A stretch of 64,000 nt of DNA from Kaistia algarum (lineage in GTDB: Bacteria; Pseudomonadota; Alphaproteobacteria; Rhizobiales; Kaistiaceae): assembly GCF_026343945.1 (NCBI RefSeq), contig NZ_JAPKNJ010000001.1, positions 2,480,001 to 2,544,000 of the forward strand, read 5' to 3'. The translations under genes were made by a program, and so were the position numbers. Below the pieces are notes generated by a model, which saw nothing but the letters and a program-made list of their open reading frames with translations, was not told the DNA's origin and searched no databases. Within the stretch, counting starts at the first letter, position 1; the number at the start of each line of letters is the position of its first letter. Of the stretch, positions 34,724 to 42,582 are shown piece by piece.

Positions 34724-35533
34724 TTGAGGTCTGGCAGTCGAAAGCAAGAGGTGGTCGAGGATATCGTCGAGGCTTCGGATCTCGCCGATGTCTTTCCGCC
34801 GCGCATCCTGTCGCGCGACGACGGGCCGCTTTACCGTCAGTTGCTCGCGATCCTGCGCGCTCCGATCGCTGCCGGAGAGCTCGAAGCCGGCGCTTCGTTG
34901 CCGCGGGAGGCGGATCTCGCCATCCGGTTCGGCGTCAGCCTGATCACCGTCCGCCAGGCGCTGCGCGACCTGGAGAGCGAGGGGCTGATCAAGAAGCGCG
35001 CGGCGAAGCCAGCTGTCGTCACCGCGCCCGAGGCTGGTGACGGGGGGAGTTTCGCGTTCAAGAGCTTCGCTGAGATCGCCGCGTCGACAAAGGATCGCCG
35101 GCTCGAGATTCACTCCTATCGCAAGGAGCGCTCGGCGACGGCCAGCAAGGCCTTCGGCTTGCCGGTCGAGGAGGCGCTGCCCTGCCTCCGCGCCACGCTC
35201 TACATGAAGGACGTGCCGACCGGCCAGACGACGTTCTATTTTCCGCCGGCCGTGGGTGCCCGTCTGAAGCGCACCGATTTCGACGATGTCGTCGTCTTCC
35301 GCGCGGTGCAGCGCCATCTCGGCATCAAGCTCTCCGGGGCGAAGATCACGGTCCGGGCCGACGTCGCCGACGAGAAGCTGGCCGAGGCGCTTGATTATGA
35401 GGTTGGCGGGCCGATCCTGGTGATCGAGATGCTGTACCGCTCCGCCGATGGCGAGCCGGTCGAACTCACCATCAACCGCAACCGCGCCGATCTGTTCAGC
35501 CTCTCTTACGATGCGCCGAACGACCTCGTCTAA
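34724..35533 (+). CDS. GntR-family regulator with UTRA ligand-binding domain
   Basis: 269 residues. Winged-helix GntR domain at about 34-95: LYRQLLAILRAPIAAGELEAG, LPREADLAIRFGVSLITVRQALRDLESEGLI. UTRA (HutC-like) domain from about 125 (EIHSYRKERSATASKAFGLP, TTFYFPPAVGARL, GPILVIEMLYRSADGEPVELTINRNRADLFS). Its ligand is probably a sugar or sugar acid. TTG 34724 is the start, with GGAGG four bases upstream; there is no ATG in a sensible position. HutC-type regulators bind AT-rich palindromes, which makes it the best candidate for sites A-E. Confidence 0.9.
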   Translation: MRSGSRKQEVVEDIVEASDLADVFPPRILSRDDGPLYRQLLAILRAPIAAGELEAGASLPREADLAIRFGVSLITVRQALRDLESEGLIKKRAAKPAVVTAPEAGDGGSFAFKSFAEIAASTKDRRLEIHSYRKERSATASKAFGLPVEEALPCLRATLYMKDVPTGQTTFYFPPAVGARLKRTDFDDVVVFRAVQRHLGIKLSGAKITVRADVADEKLAEALDYEVGGPILVIEMLYRSADGEPVELTINRNRADLFSLSYDAPNDLV

Positions 35534-35557
35534 GCGCTATCGACTCGACCATAAGAT

Positions 35558-35572
35558 TATAATAGCATGATG
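35558..35572. promoter_or_regulatory. AT-rich operator site C
   Basis: TATAATAGCATGATG is identical to the first 15 bases of sites A and B; the second arm diverges (ATGTTTGG). It lies 138 bases before the second sugar-binding-protein gene and 45 bases from a LacI-type operator, so this operon may have dual control. Confidence 0.6.
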
Positions 35573-35616
35573 ATGTTTGGCGCTTGGCAGATTGCCGTAG
35601 GCGCCTGCTGGGAGTC

Positions 35617-35632
35617 ATGATAGCGTTACCAT
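35617..35632. promoter_or_regulatory. LacI-family operator, site 2
   Basis: ATGATAGCGTTACCAT, an imperfect CG-centred palindrome differing from site 1 at two central positions. It lies 64 bases before the TTG start of the binding-protein gene. Likely target of the regulator at 23084. Confidence 0.65.
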
Positions 35633-35695
35633 ACACCGTCGCCACCCAATGAGCGTCGGATGAACGCCTTTAGGACAGCTTCAAGGGAGGAAAAA

Positions 35696-36754
35696 TTGAA
35701 GCGAGGAGCCATTCTCTCCGTCATGGCCGTTGCGGCTATGGCGCTCTCCGCGGCGCCGCCGGCGTCGGCCGAGGGCAAGACCTACAAGATCTATCTCTCC
35801 AACAATTTCATCGGCAATGACTGGCGCCAGCAGATGGAGCGCGTCGCCGAGGTGTCGGTGAAGAAGGGTCCGCTTGCCGGCCGCGTCGATCTCAAGATCG
35901 AGAATGCGGAAGGCACGGTCCAGGCGCAGATCAATTCGCTGAATAACATCATCCGCTCCAAGCCCGACGCGATCCTGATCGACGCGGCCTCGGCGGAGGC
36001 GCTCAATCCGACCATCAAGAAGGCCTGCGATGCCGGCATCGTCGTCATCTCCTTCGACCAGGTGGTGAGCGAGCCCTGCGCCTATGCGCTGGAATCCGAC
36101 TGGACCCGCATCCCCGCCGTGCTGGCGGAATGGATGGCGAAGCAGTTGAACGGCAAGGGCAAGGTCTTCGTCGACCGCGGCCTCGCCGGCGCGCCGATCT
36201 CGGCCCAGCTCGAGAAGGGCTATCTCGACGTCTTGAAGAAATATCCGGATATCGAGGTCATCGGCAATTACAACGGCGAATACGCGCTGGGACCGGAGCA
36301 GGCGGGCGTCGCCAGCCTGCTCGCCGCCCATCCCGAAGTCGATGGCATCCTGACGCAGGGTTATGGCTCCGGCGCCATCAAGGCGCTGCAGGACGCTGGC
36401 CGCAAGGTCGTTCCCGTCACGGCATTCTCCTATAATGTCGCTGCGACGACCTGCGCCCAGACGGAAGGCGCCGCCTGTATCCTCGGCTCCAACCCGGCCT
36501 TTCTCTCGTCCGAGGCGATCAAGCTCGCCGTCGATATTCTCGACGGCAAGCCGAAGCCGGCGGATCGGCACATCCTCGTGAATGGCGATTTCCTCGCCAC
36601 CAATGGCGGGGATTGGAAGTCGGAACTCTACCCGACCGCCACGATCCAGAAGATCGAGATCGGCAAGAATGCCTGGCCGGATCGCCCGCCGGGACTGACG
36701 CTGCCGATCACGCCCGACTGGGTCGAGATCACGGCTGAAGAGGCCGCCGGCTGA
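35696..36754 (+). CDS. Sugar ABC transporter substrate-binding protein (second importer)
   Basis: 352 residues. The TTG at 35696 is the start: GGGAGG lies five bases upstream and it yields a textbook signal peptide (KRGAILSVMAVAAMALSAA, cleavage near ASA). An ATG at 35660 would hide this. Mature protein: TYKIYLSNNFIGNDWRQQM, AQINSLNNIIRSKPDAILID, IVVISFDQVV, VDGILTQGYGSGAIKALQ, the RbsB-like family with a long C-terminal tail. The ligand is unknown. It heads the operon ending with the lactonase. Confidence 0.9.
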   Translation: MKRGAILSVMAVAAMALSAAPPASAEGKTYKIYLSNNFIGNDWRQQMERVAEVSVKKGPLAGRVDLKIENAEGTVQAQINSLNNIIRSKPDAILIDAASAEALNPTIKKACDAGIVVISFDQVVSEPCAYALESDWTRIPAVLAEWMAKQLNGKGKVFVDRGLAGAPISAQLEKGYLDVLKKYPDIEVIGNYNGEYALGPEQAGVASLLAAHPEVDGILTQGYGSGAIKALQDAGRKVVPVTAFSYNVAATTCAQTEGAACILGSNPAFLSSEAIKLAVDILDGKPKPADRHILVNGDFLATNGGDWKSELYPTATIQKIEIGKNAWPDRPPGLTLPITPDWVEITAEEAAG

Positions 36755-36769
36755 ACGGCGGAGGGAAAA

Positions 36770-36829
36770 GCCGGCGGGCCTGGGGGCCGCCGGCACCTGA
36801 GCGGGACGACTCTCGTCCCGCTCCTTTCT
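36770..36829 (+). terminator. Two tandem hairpins after the binding-protein gene
   Basis: First GCCGGCGG/CCGCCGGC (36770-36794), then a perfect 11-bp stem GAGCGGGACGA/TCGTCCCGCTC (36799-36823) followed by CTTTCTC. They sit between the binding-protein and ATPase genes, where partial termination or 3'-end protection is common and allows excess binding protein. Confidence 0.6.
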
Positions 36830-36837
36830 CATGATCC

Positions 36838-38358
36838 ATGACAGCCGCGGTGCCGATGAACGATTTTCTCGAGGCCGTTTCCGTATCGAAACGCTATGGC
36901 GGCATCGTCGCGCTCGCCGATGCGACGCTTCGCGCCCGCGCCGGCGAAGTCCATGCGCTGCTCGGCGAGAACGGCGCGGGCAAGAGCACCTTCATCCAGA
37001 TCCTCGCCGGGGCGGTCCGGCCGGATGGCGGCTCGATCCATCTGGGCGGGCAGCCCTTCGGCGTGCGCAATCCCGAAGAGGCACAGAAGGCCGGCATCTC
37101 GGCCGTCTTTCAGGAATTGTCGCTGATCCCCGACCTGACCGTCGCCGAGAATGTCTGGTTCCGCCGCGAGCCCCTGACGCCGCTGCGCACGGCCCGTGCC
37201 GCCGCGATGCGCGAGGCGACGGCCGAGCTTTTCGATCGCTATCGCTTTCCTTCGATCCGGCCGGATCAGGAACTGCGCCGCCTGACATTGGCCGAGCGGC
37301 AGGTGGTGGAGATCGCCAAGGCGTTGTCGCGCGATCCACGCGTGCTGATCCTCGATGAGGCGACCTCGGCCCTGGCGCCCCGCGAGACGGAATGGCTGCT
37401 CGATCTTGCGCAGGGCCTCGCCAGCGCCGGCAAGCTGGTCATCTATATTTCCCATCGCCTCGGCGAGGTTCGGAAGATCGCCGACCGCATCACCGTTTTC
37501 CGCAACGGCGCGACGGTGGCGGCCTATGATACCGCCGCCGTCGATGACGACACGATCATCGCCGACATGCTCGGCCGGCAGATGGACCGGCTCTATCCGG
37601 AGCGGCGGGATACATCGACCGGCCGCGTTGCCCTCCAGATCCGTGGTCTCACCGTCCAGAACCGCCTCGCCGATCTCGATCTCGACCTTCGCGAGGGCGA
37701 GGTACTCGGCGTCGCCGGATTGCAGGGCCATGGCCAGCGCGAATTGTTCCAGGCGCTGTTCGGCGCTGCCAAGGCTTCGGGATCGCTGGAGGTCTGGGGC
37801 AAGCCGCGAACGATCAAGAACCCGCGCGATGCCCTATCCGGCCGCGACGGCCTCGCCCTCGTCCCCGAGGATCGGCGCAATCATGGCCTGCTGCTGGCGA
37901 AGAGCGTGCGCGAGAATCTGACGCTTTCCGTCATCTCGCGCTTCACCCGCTTCGGCCTCACCGATCCGAAGCGCGAGGCCAAACTCGTCGACGAGATGAT
38001 CGCGCAGCTTCGCATCAAGGCCGGAACGCCCGAGCAGGCGGCGGGAACGCTCTCCGGCGGCAATCAGCAGAAGGTGATCTTCGGCAAGATGCTGCTGACG
38101 GAGGCGCGCATCCTGCTGCTCTATGACCCGACGCGCGGCATCGATGTCGGCACCAAGGGCGAGATTTTCGCGCTGATGCGCGACCTGGCGGCGAAGGGCT
38201 ATGCGATCCTGTTCTATTCAAGCGACCTGGCCGAACTCGTTCATGTCGCCGACCGCGTCGCGGTGCTGCGCTATGGTCGGCTCGCGGCCATCCTCGAAGG
38301 CGAGGACAATTCCGAGCGCCAGATCCTGCGGGCCACGATGATCGAGAGGGCCGCATGA
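36838..38358 (+). CDS. Sugar ABC transporter ATP-binding protein (second importer, two ABC domains)
   Basis: 506 residues. Domain 1: Walker A GENGAGKST (43-51), signature LTLAERQVVEIAKAL, Walker B LILDEATSAL. Domain 2: degenerate Walker A GLQGHGQRE, signature LSGGNQQKVIFGKML and a Walker B reading LLLYDPTRGIDVG in place of LLLDEPT. Such variation in domain 2 is known in this family. The start may be ATG 36838 or ATG 36856; neither has a strong ribosome site. It serves the two permeases that follow; ATGA overlap with the next gene. Confidence 0.93.
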   Translation: MTAAVPMNDFLEAVSVSKRYGGIVALADATLRARAGEVHALLGENGAGKSTFIQILAGAVRPDGGSIHLGGQPFGVRNPEEAQKAGISAVFQELSLIPDLTVAENVWFRREPLTPLRTARAAAMREATAELFDRYRFPSIRPDQELRRLTLAERQVVEIAKALSRDPRVLILDEATSALAPRETEWLLDLAQGLASAGKLVIYISHRLGEVRKIADRITVFRNGATVAAYDTAAVDDDTIIADMLGRQMDRLYPERRDTSTGRVALQIRGLTVQNRLADLDLDLREGEVLGVAGLQGHGQRELFQALFGAAKASGSLEVWGKPRTIKNPRDALSGRDGLALVPEDRRNHGLLLAKSVRENLTLSVISRFTRFGLTDPKREAKLVDEMIAQLRIKAGTPEQAAGTLSGGNQQKVIFGKMLLTEARILLLYDPTRGIDVGTKGEIFALMRDLAAKGYAILFYSSDLAELVHVADRVAVLRYGRLAAILEGEDNSERQILRATMIERAA

Positions 38359-39368
38359 CGATGACCGCCAGCGAACCCGGCGAGCGCGCTCCTTCAAGGA
38401 CCGACCCGGCCGGCGAATGGAAGGCCCGCCTGCTCGGCCATGCCTCGCTGCTCATTCCCTGCCTGATGCTGCTGGCGCTGCTGGCCGTCTATGGATCGCT
38501 GCGCGAGGGCGTATTCACGCTCGACGAGCTCAATCTCGACACTGCCGCGGCGATGACGCTGATGCTGGCTGCCACCGGCCAGACCATCGTGCTGCTGCGC
38601 GGCGGCATCGATCTGTCGATCGGCGGCATGATCAGCCTCGGCACCGTGATCGCTGCGACCCGGTTCGGCGACAGCGGCCTCTCGGTGCTCGTCTGGAGCC
38701 TTGCGATCGTCGCGATCGGCGCGCTGGTCGGCCTCGTCAATGGCGTGCTCATCACCGTGCTCCGCCTGCAGCCCTTCCTGGTGACCCTCGCCACCTGGTC
38801 GATCCTGTCTGGCGCCGCGCTTCTCATCCTGCCGACCGATGGCGGCAGCTTGCCTTCGGCCTGGATGGCGTTCGGCTCCTCGTCCTTCCTGGGCCTTTCC
38901 AGCTCGGTCTGGCTGCTTGTCGCGCTGATTCTCTTCTGGGTCTGGTTCAGGCGCACCCGGACCGGGATCACCATCCGCGCCACCGGCTCCAATGAGCGCT
39001 CCGCCTTCCTCTCGGGCGTCTCGCCGCTCGGCATCAATGTCGCGACCTATGCGCTCTCCGGCGCCTTCGCGGCGCTGGCCGCCCTCTATCTGACGACGCA
39101 GACAGGCGCCGGCTCGCCGACGATCGGCAAGGACTACATCCTGCCCTCGGTGGCGGCCGCGGTGATCGGCGGCATCAGCCTGTTCGGCGGCCGCGGCGGC
39201 CTGGTCGGGACGATCGTCGGCGCCTTCATCCTGACCATCATCGGCAATCTCGTCTTCGTCCTGTCGATTTCCAGCTATTGGCAGCCGATCGCGTCGGGCG
39301 TGATCCTGCTCGTTGCCGTACTGGCGAGTTCGCTGGCCGAGAAATCATCGAGGCGGAACCTCTCATGA
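38355..39368 (+). CDS. Sugar ABC transporter permease 1 (second importer)
   Basis: 337 residues, about nine hydrophobic segments, RbsC family: GQTIVLLRGGIDLSIGGMIS, a long loop with RATGSNERSAFLSGVS, and GGISLFGGRGGLVGTIVGAF. Overlaps the ATPase gene and the next permease gene by ATGA, so all four importer genes are translationally linked. Confidence 0.93.
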   Translation: MTMTASEPGERAPSRTDPAGEWKARLLGHASLLIPCLMLLALLAVYGSLREGVFTLDELNLDTAAAMTLMLAATGQTIVLLRGGIDLSIGGMISLGTVIAATRFGDSGLSVLVWSLAIVAIGALVGLVNGVLITVLRLQPFLVTLATWSILSGAALLILPTDGGSLPSAWMAFGSSSFLGLSSSVWLLVALILFWVWFRRTRTGITIRATGSNERSAFLSGVSPLGINVATYALSGAFAALAALYLTTQTGAGSPTIGKDYILPSVAAAVIGGISLFGGRGGLVGTIVGAFILTIIGNLVFVLSISSYWQPIASGVILLVAVLASSLAEKSSRRNLS

Positions 39369-40330
39369 ATCTGCGCCGCCACCGCTCGATCCTCTTCGCC
39401 TATCTCGGCCTGATCGTGCTGCTCATGCTGACGAGCGTGGTCGCGCCGGGCTTCCTGTCGCCGATCCATTTGCGCAGCCTCGTGGTGCTCGCCGCCTTCA
39501 TCGGCATCGTCGCGCTCGGGCAGACCTTCGTCGTCATCGGCGGCGGCATCGACCTCTCGGTGCCATGGGTGCTCAACTGCGCGGCCGTGCTGATGACGCT
39601 GGTCGCTCATGGCCAGGACGCACCCCTCGTCTGGATCGTGCCGCTGTTGCTCCTCGCCGGGGCGCTGGTCGGCGTCGTCAACGGCCTCGGCGTCGCCCTG
39701 TTCGGCGTTCCGCCGATCATCATGACGCTCGCGGTCAACGTCATCCTGCAGGGCGGCATCCTCGTCTATACGGGCGGCGCACCGCCGGCCTCGGCCCCGC
39801 CGATGATCCAGTTCCTGGCCGTCGGCAGGGTCGGCGGGTTCCCGATGATCGTCATTCTCTGGATCGTGCTCGCCATCGTCGCGACCGTGTTGCTGTCCAA
39901 GACCGCGTTCGGGCGTCATCTCTACGCGGTTGGATCGAGCGCCACGGTCGCCGAATTTTCCGGCGTACCGACGTTGCGCACCGGTGTCGCCGCCTATGCG
40001 CTGTCCGGCTTCACCGCGGCGCTCGCCGGCATGCTGCTCACCGGCTATACGGGCCAGGCCTATCTCGGCATGGGCGATCCCTATCTCTTCACCTCGATCG
40101 CGGCGGTCGCCATCGGCGGCGCGTCCATCCTCGGCGGCAGCGGCCATTATGTCGGCACGATCGCTGGGGCGATGGTGCTCACTGTCTTGACGGGCCTGCT
40201 GCCGGCGTTGAACCTCTCCAATGGCGCGCTGCTCATCGTCTATGGCGTCGTCATCCTCGTCACCGTGGCGCTGGCGAGCGAGGCGATCACCGATCTTTTC
40301 CCGCGCCGCCGCGCGCGGCAGGCTTCCTGA
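39365..40330 (+). CDS. Sugar ABC transporter permease 2 (second importer)
   Basis: 321 residues, RbsC family: GQTFVVIGGGIDLSVPWVLN, AVGSSATVAEFSGVPT and GGASILGGSGHYVGTIAGAM. Its presence beside permease 1 implies a heterodimeric membrane channel, unlike the single-permease importer at 24361. The stop is ten bases before the lactonase start. Confidence 0.93.
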   Translation: MNLRRHRSILFAYLGLIVLLMLTSVVAPGFLSPIHLRSLVVLAAFIGIVALGQTFVVIGGGIDLSVPWVLNCAAVLMTLVAHGQDAPLVWIVPLLLLAGALVGVVNGLGVALFGVPPIIMTLAVNVILQGGILVYTGGAPPASAPPMIQFLAVGRVGGFPMIVILWIVLAIVATVLLSKTAFGRHLYAVGSSATVAEFSGVPTLRTGVAAYALSGFTAALAGMLLTGYTGQAYLGMGDPYLFTSIAAVAIGGASILGGSGHYVGTIAGAMVLTVLTGLLPALNLSNGALLIVYGVVILVTVALASEAITDLFPRRRARQAS

Positions 40331-40340
40331 GGATATTTCC

Positions 40341-41222
40341 ATGACCGACATCGAATGCGTGGTCGACGCCAAGGCGCTGCTCGGCGAGAGCACCTATTGG
40401 GACCCGGATGACGAAGTGCTGTGGTGGATCGACATCTATGGCAAGACCGTCCATTGCTACGATCCGGAGACTAGCACCGACGAGACGATCACTCTGCCGG
40501 AATATCCGGGCTGCCTCGCCGTCCGCGAGATCGGCGGCCTCGTCATCTCCGACGTCAATGGCTTCCATTTTCTCGATACGGCGACCGGCAAGCTGGAGGC
40601 GATCGTCGATCCGGAGGCGAACGAGCCGGACACCCGCTTCAATGATGGCAAGACCGACCGGCAAGGCCGCTTCTGGTCGGGTTCGATGTTCGAGGCGCCG
40701 GGCAAGCCGGTGCGCAAGGTCGGCGCGCTGTACCGGCTCGATCTCGATCTCACCTGCCACAAGGTCGTCGACGGCGTTGGCTGTTCCAACGGGCTCGCCT
40801 GGAGCCCGGACAGCCGGACGATGTATTATACGGACAGCCACGGGCCGGTGGTCTGGGCGTTCGATTTCGATGCCGTCTCGGGCGAGGCCGAGAACCGCCG
40901 TCCCTATGTCGACCTCTCCTTCATGGACGGTATCGTCGACGGCTCGACCGTGGACGCGGAGGGCTGCTACTGGCTGACCGTGCCGTTCAAGGGCAAGGTG
41001 ATGCGCTTCGATCCGGCCGGCAAGCTGATGCGAACGATCGAACTGCCGACCGATCTGCCGACCTGCTGCGAGTTCGGCGGCCCCAATCTCGACATCCTCT
41101 ATGTGACCACGGCGACCTTGCGACGCTCGGCGGAGGCATTGAAGGACCAGCCGCTCGCCGGCGGCCTCTTCGCTCTCGATGTCGGCGTCAAGGGCCTGCC
41201 GCTGGTGCCGTTCCGCGGGTAG
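40341..41222 (+). CDS. SMP-30/gluconolactonase family protein
   Basis: 293 residues, six-bladed propeller lactonase. Metal ligands expected from the family are visible: E16 (LLGESTYWD), N in RFNDGKTDRQGRFWSG, N in GCSNGLAWSPD and D in DGSTVDAEGCYW. It hydrolyses an aldono-lactone to the open aldonate, the step before dehydration by an enolase-superfamily enzyme such as that at 19488. ATG follows GAGGATATTTCC. Last gene of the second importer operon and of the island. Confidence 0.9.
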   Translation: MTDIECVVDAKALLGESTYWDPDDEVLWWIDIYGKTVHCYDPETSTDETITLPEYPGCLAVREIGGLVISDVNGFHFLDTATGKLEAIVDPEANEPDTRFNDGKTDRQGRFWSGSMFEAPGKPVRKVGALYRLDLDLTCHKVVDGVGCSNGLAWSPDSRTMYYTDSHGPVVWAFDFDAVSGEAENRRPYVDLSFMDGIVDGSTVDAEGCYWLTVPFKGKVMRFDPAGKLMRTIELPTDLPTCCEFGGPNLDILYVTTATLRRSAEALKDQPLAGGLFALDVGVKGLPLVPFRG

Positions 41223-41238
41223 GGTGGAGCGGCCTTCG

Positions 41239-42510
41239 TCAGTTGACCGCGCAACGCTTCACGCGCGGAACGGCGGCGGCGATTTCCTGGACCGCATCCA
41301 GCGCTGCCTTGTTGGCCGATGGGCCGGACGGCGCCGGCGCGGGTGACGTGTCTGCCGCCGGCGGCGCGGCTTCCGCGGCAGGAGTGGCCGGCTGGATCGC
41401 GGGCGCCGGAACCTCTGCTACCTGGTCCGAAGACGGTGCAGGCGCTCCCGGCAAGGCAACGGGCTGCCCGCGCAGCAGCGACGGAATCTGGCCAAGCGGG
41501 ATGAAGCCGAGCGTCGCGCGTCCCGCTCTGACGGTGATGCGCGCCTCGCGCCAATCCTTGCCGTCGGCATTCACAGGCCGCAGGAAAGCCGAGACCGGCC
41601 CGATCAGCCGTGTCAACCGCTCGCGGCTGCCGGGGTGGAAGCGCTCGACGAGGTCTGGCAGGCGGTCCAGCGCCGAGAGGCGTACCGTGAAATCGCCCGA
41701 GAGCATGCCGTTCCCATCGATGGTGGCATCGCCTGCCAGCGCCGTCGAAAGCCCGGCGACATCGATCTCGGCTCGGTAAATCCGGATCGGCTGGCCCGAA
41801 GCGATCCAGGCGGCGACGGGGTTGTCGCGCTGCTTCAGGACGGATTCCGGCAGGCCGATGGCGACGTTGGAGGTAACCGGCGGCAATTCCGGTCGGCCGG
41901 GCACGCTGGCGAGACCGTTCTGGACGGTTGTGAAAAGGTCGATCATTCCGGCCGTGTCGGGATCGGGAACGAGATGCAGTTCGGCGTGGTCCGCCTTCAG
42001 CGTCACCGTGCCGGCAACGCGCGACGGTGCGTCCAGCGCGGCGTCGAGACCGTCGGCGACCAGCGAATAGCGTTTCAGTCCCGAAAAGCCGATCCGCACG
42101 CTCGATTCGAGCGAAGTCCAGTTGGCGGTGACCTGATTGCCGTGGCGCGCCTTCAGCGCCAAGGGCCCCTTGGCGGCGAAAAGGGCGTGGCCGGGATTAT
42201 AGAGGAGGCCCATCGCCTCGATGCCCGCCAGATCGACGGAGAGATCCTCGGCGGGGCAACTAGCGGCGACCGGCGTGCAGGTGATGCCGAGCCGGAAGGG
42301 GAAGCCGGAGAGCGATTGGTCGCCGCAGGATAGAGTCGCGCCCTCGTCGGCGGCGCGGGCTTCGATCGCGGCGATCTTGCCGGCGACATAGTGGCGGGCC
42401 GCGAACCAGCCGCCGGTCCATAGCACCACGATGGCGATGACGATGCCGATCAGGATCTGGAACCGCCGCTTGGTCTTTTTGCGGGGCGCGGGTGCCGCCG
42501 GGGCTGTCAT
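41239..42510 (-). CDS. DUF2125 domain-containing membrane-anchored protein
   Basis: 423 residues. One N-terminal transmembrane helix (about 18-38: FQILIGIVIAIVVLWTGGWFAA) preceded by a basic stretch, then a long periplasmic beta-rich DUF2125 domain (GFPFRLGITCTPV, LKADHAELHLVPDP) and an Ala/Pro-rich tail from about 355. ATG 42510 gives MTAPAAPAPRKKTKRR. Function unknown; in Rhizobiales it normally sits close to tyrC. It is divergent from the ChaC gene. Confidence 0.88.
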   Translation of the reverse strand: MTAPAAPAPRKKTKRRFQILIGIVIAIVVLWTGGWFAARHYVAGKIAAIEARAADEGATLSCGDQSLSGFPFRLGITCTPVAASCPAEDLSVDLAGIEAMGLLYNPGHALFAAKGPLALKARHGNQVTANWTSLESSVRIGFSGLKRYSLVADGLDAALDAPSRVAGTVTLKADHAELHLVPDPDTAGMIDLFTTVQNGLASVPGRPELPPVTSNVAIGLPESVLKQRDNPVAAWIASGQPIRIYRAEIDVAGLSTALAGDATIDGNGMLSGDFTVRLSALDRLPDLVERFHPGSRERLTRLIGPVSAFLRPVNADGKDWREARITVRAGRATLGFIPLGQIPSLLRGQPVALPGAPAPSSDQVAEVPAPAIQPATPAAEAAPPAADTSPAPAPSGPSANKAALDAVQEIAAAVPRVKRCAVN

Positions 42511-42582
42511 GGATGCGGGGCTCCGTTGAACTCGGCCGATCGGGCTGCTAGGCAATCCTCGCCTGCCGCGGGACGACACTCA

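Larger units (their letters stand above)
11907..41222. other. Accessory region of about 29 kb interrupting a conserved gene block
   Basis: Everything between tyrC and the DUF2125 gene differs in character from the flanks: surface-polysaccharide and phage-like genes, then a self-contained sugar-catabolism island with its own regulators and operators. From memory, in other Rhizobiales tyrC is followed closely by DUF2125, ChaC, plsC, ydcF, ftsX and ftsE, which here resume at 41239. I see no integrase, tRNA or flanking direct repeat, so the mode of insertion is unknown. Confidence 0.5.

Noticed and set aside
20686..35563. Reading the TATAAT of sites A-D simply as promoter -10 boxes
   Set aside because: None has a recognisable -35 at 16-19 bases, and the shared sequence extends through a palindrome beyond TATAAT, which fits operators better. 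Overlap with a promoter remains possible.
11892..41238. tRNA gene, integrase, transposase or flanking repeats marking an integrative element
   Set aside because: I read both borders and the interior and found none, so no mobile element is annotated.
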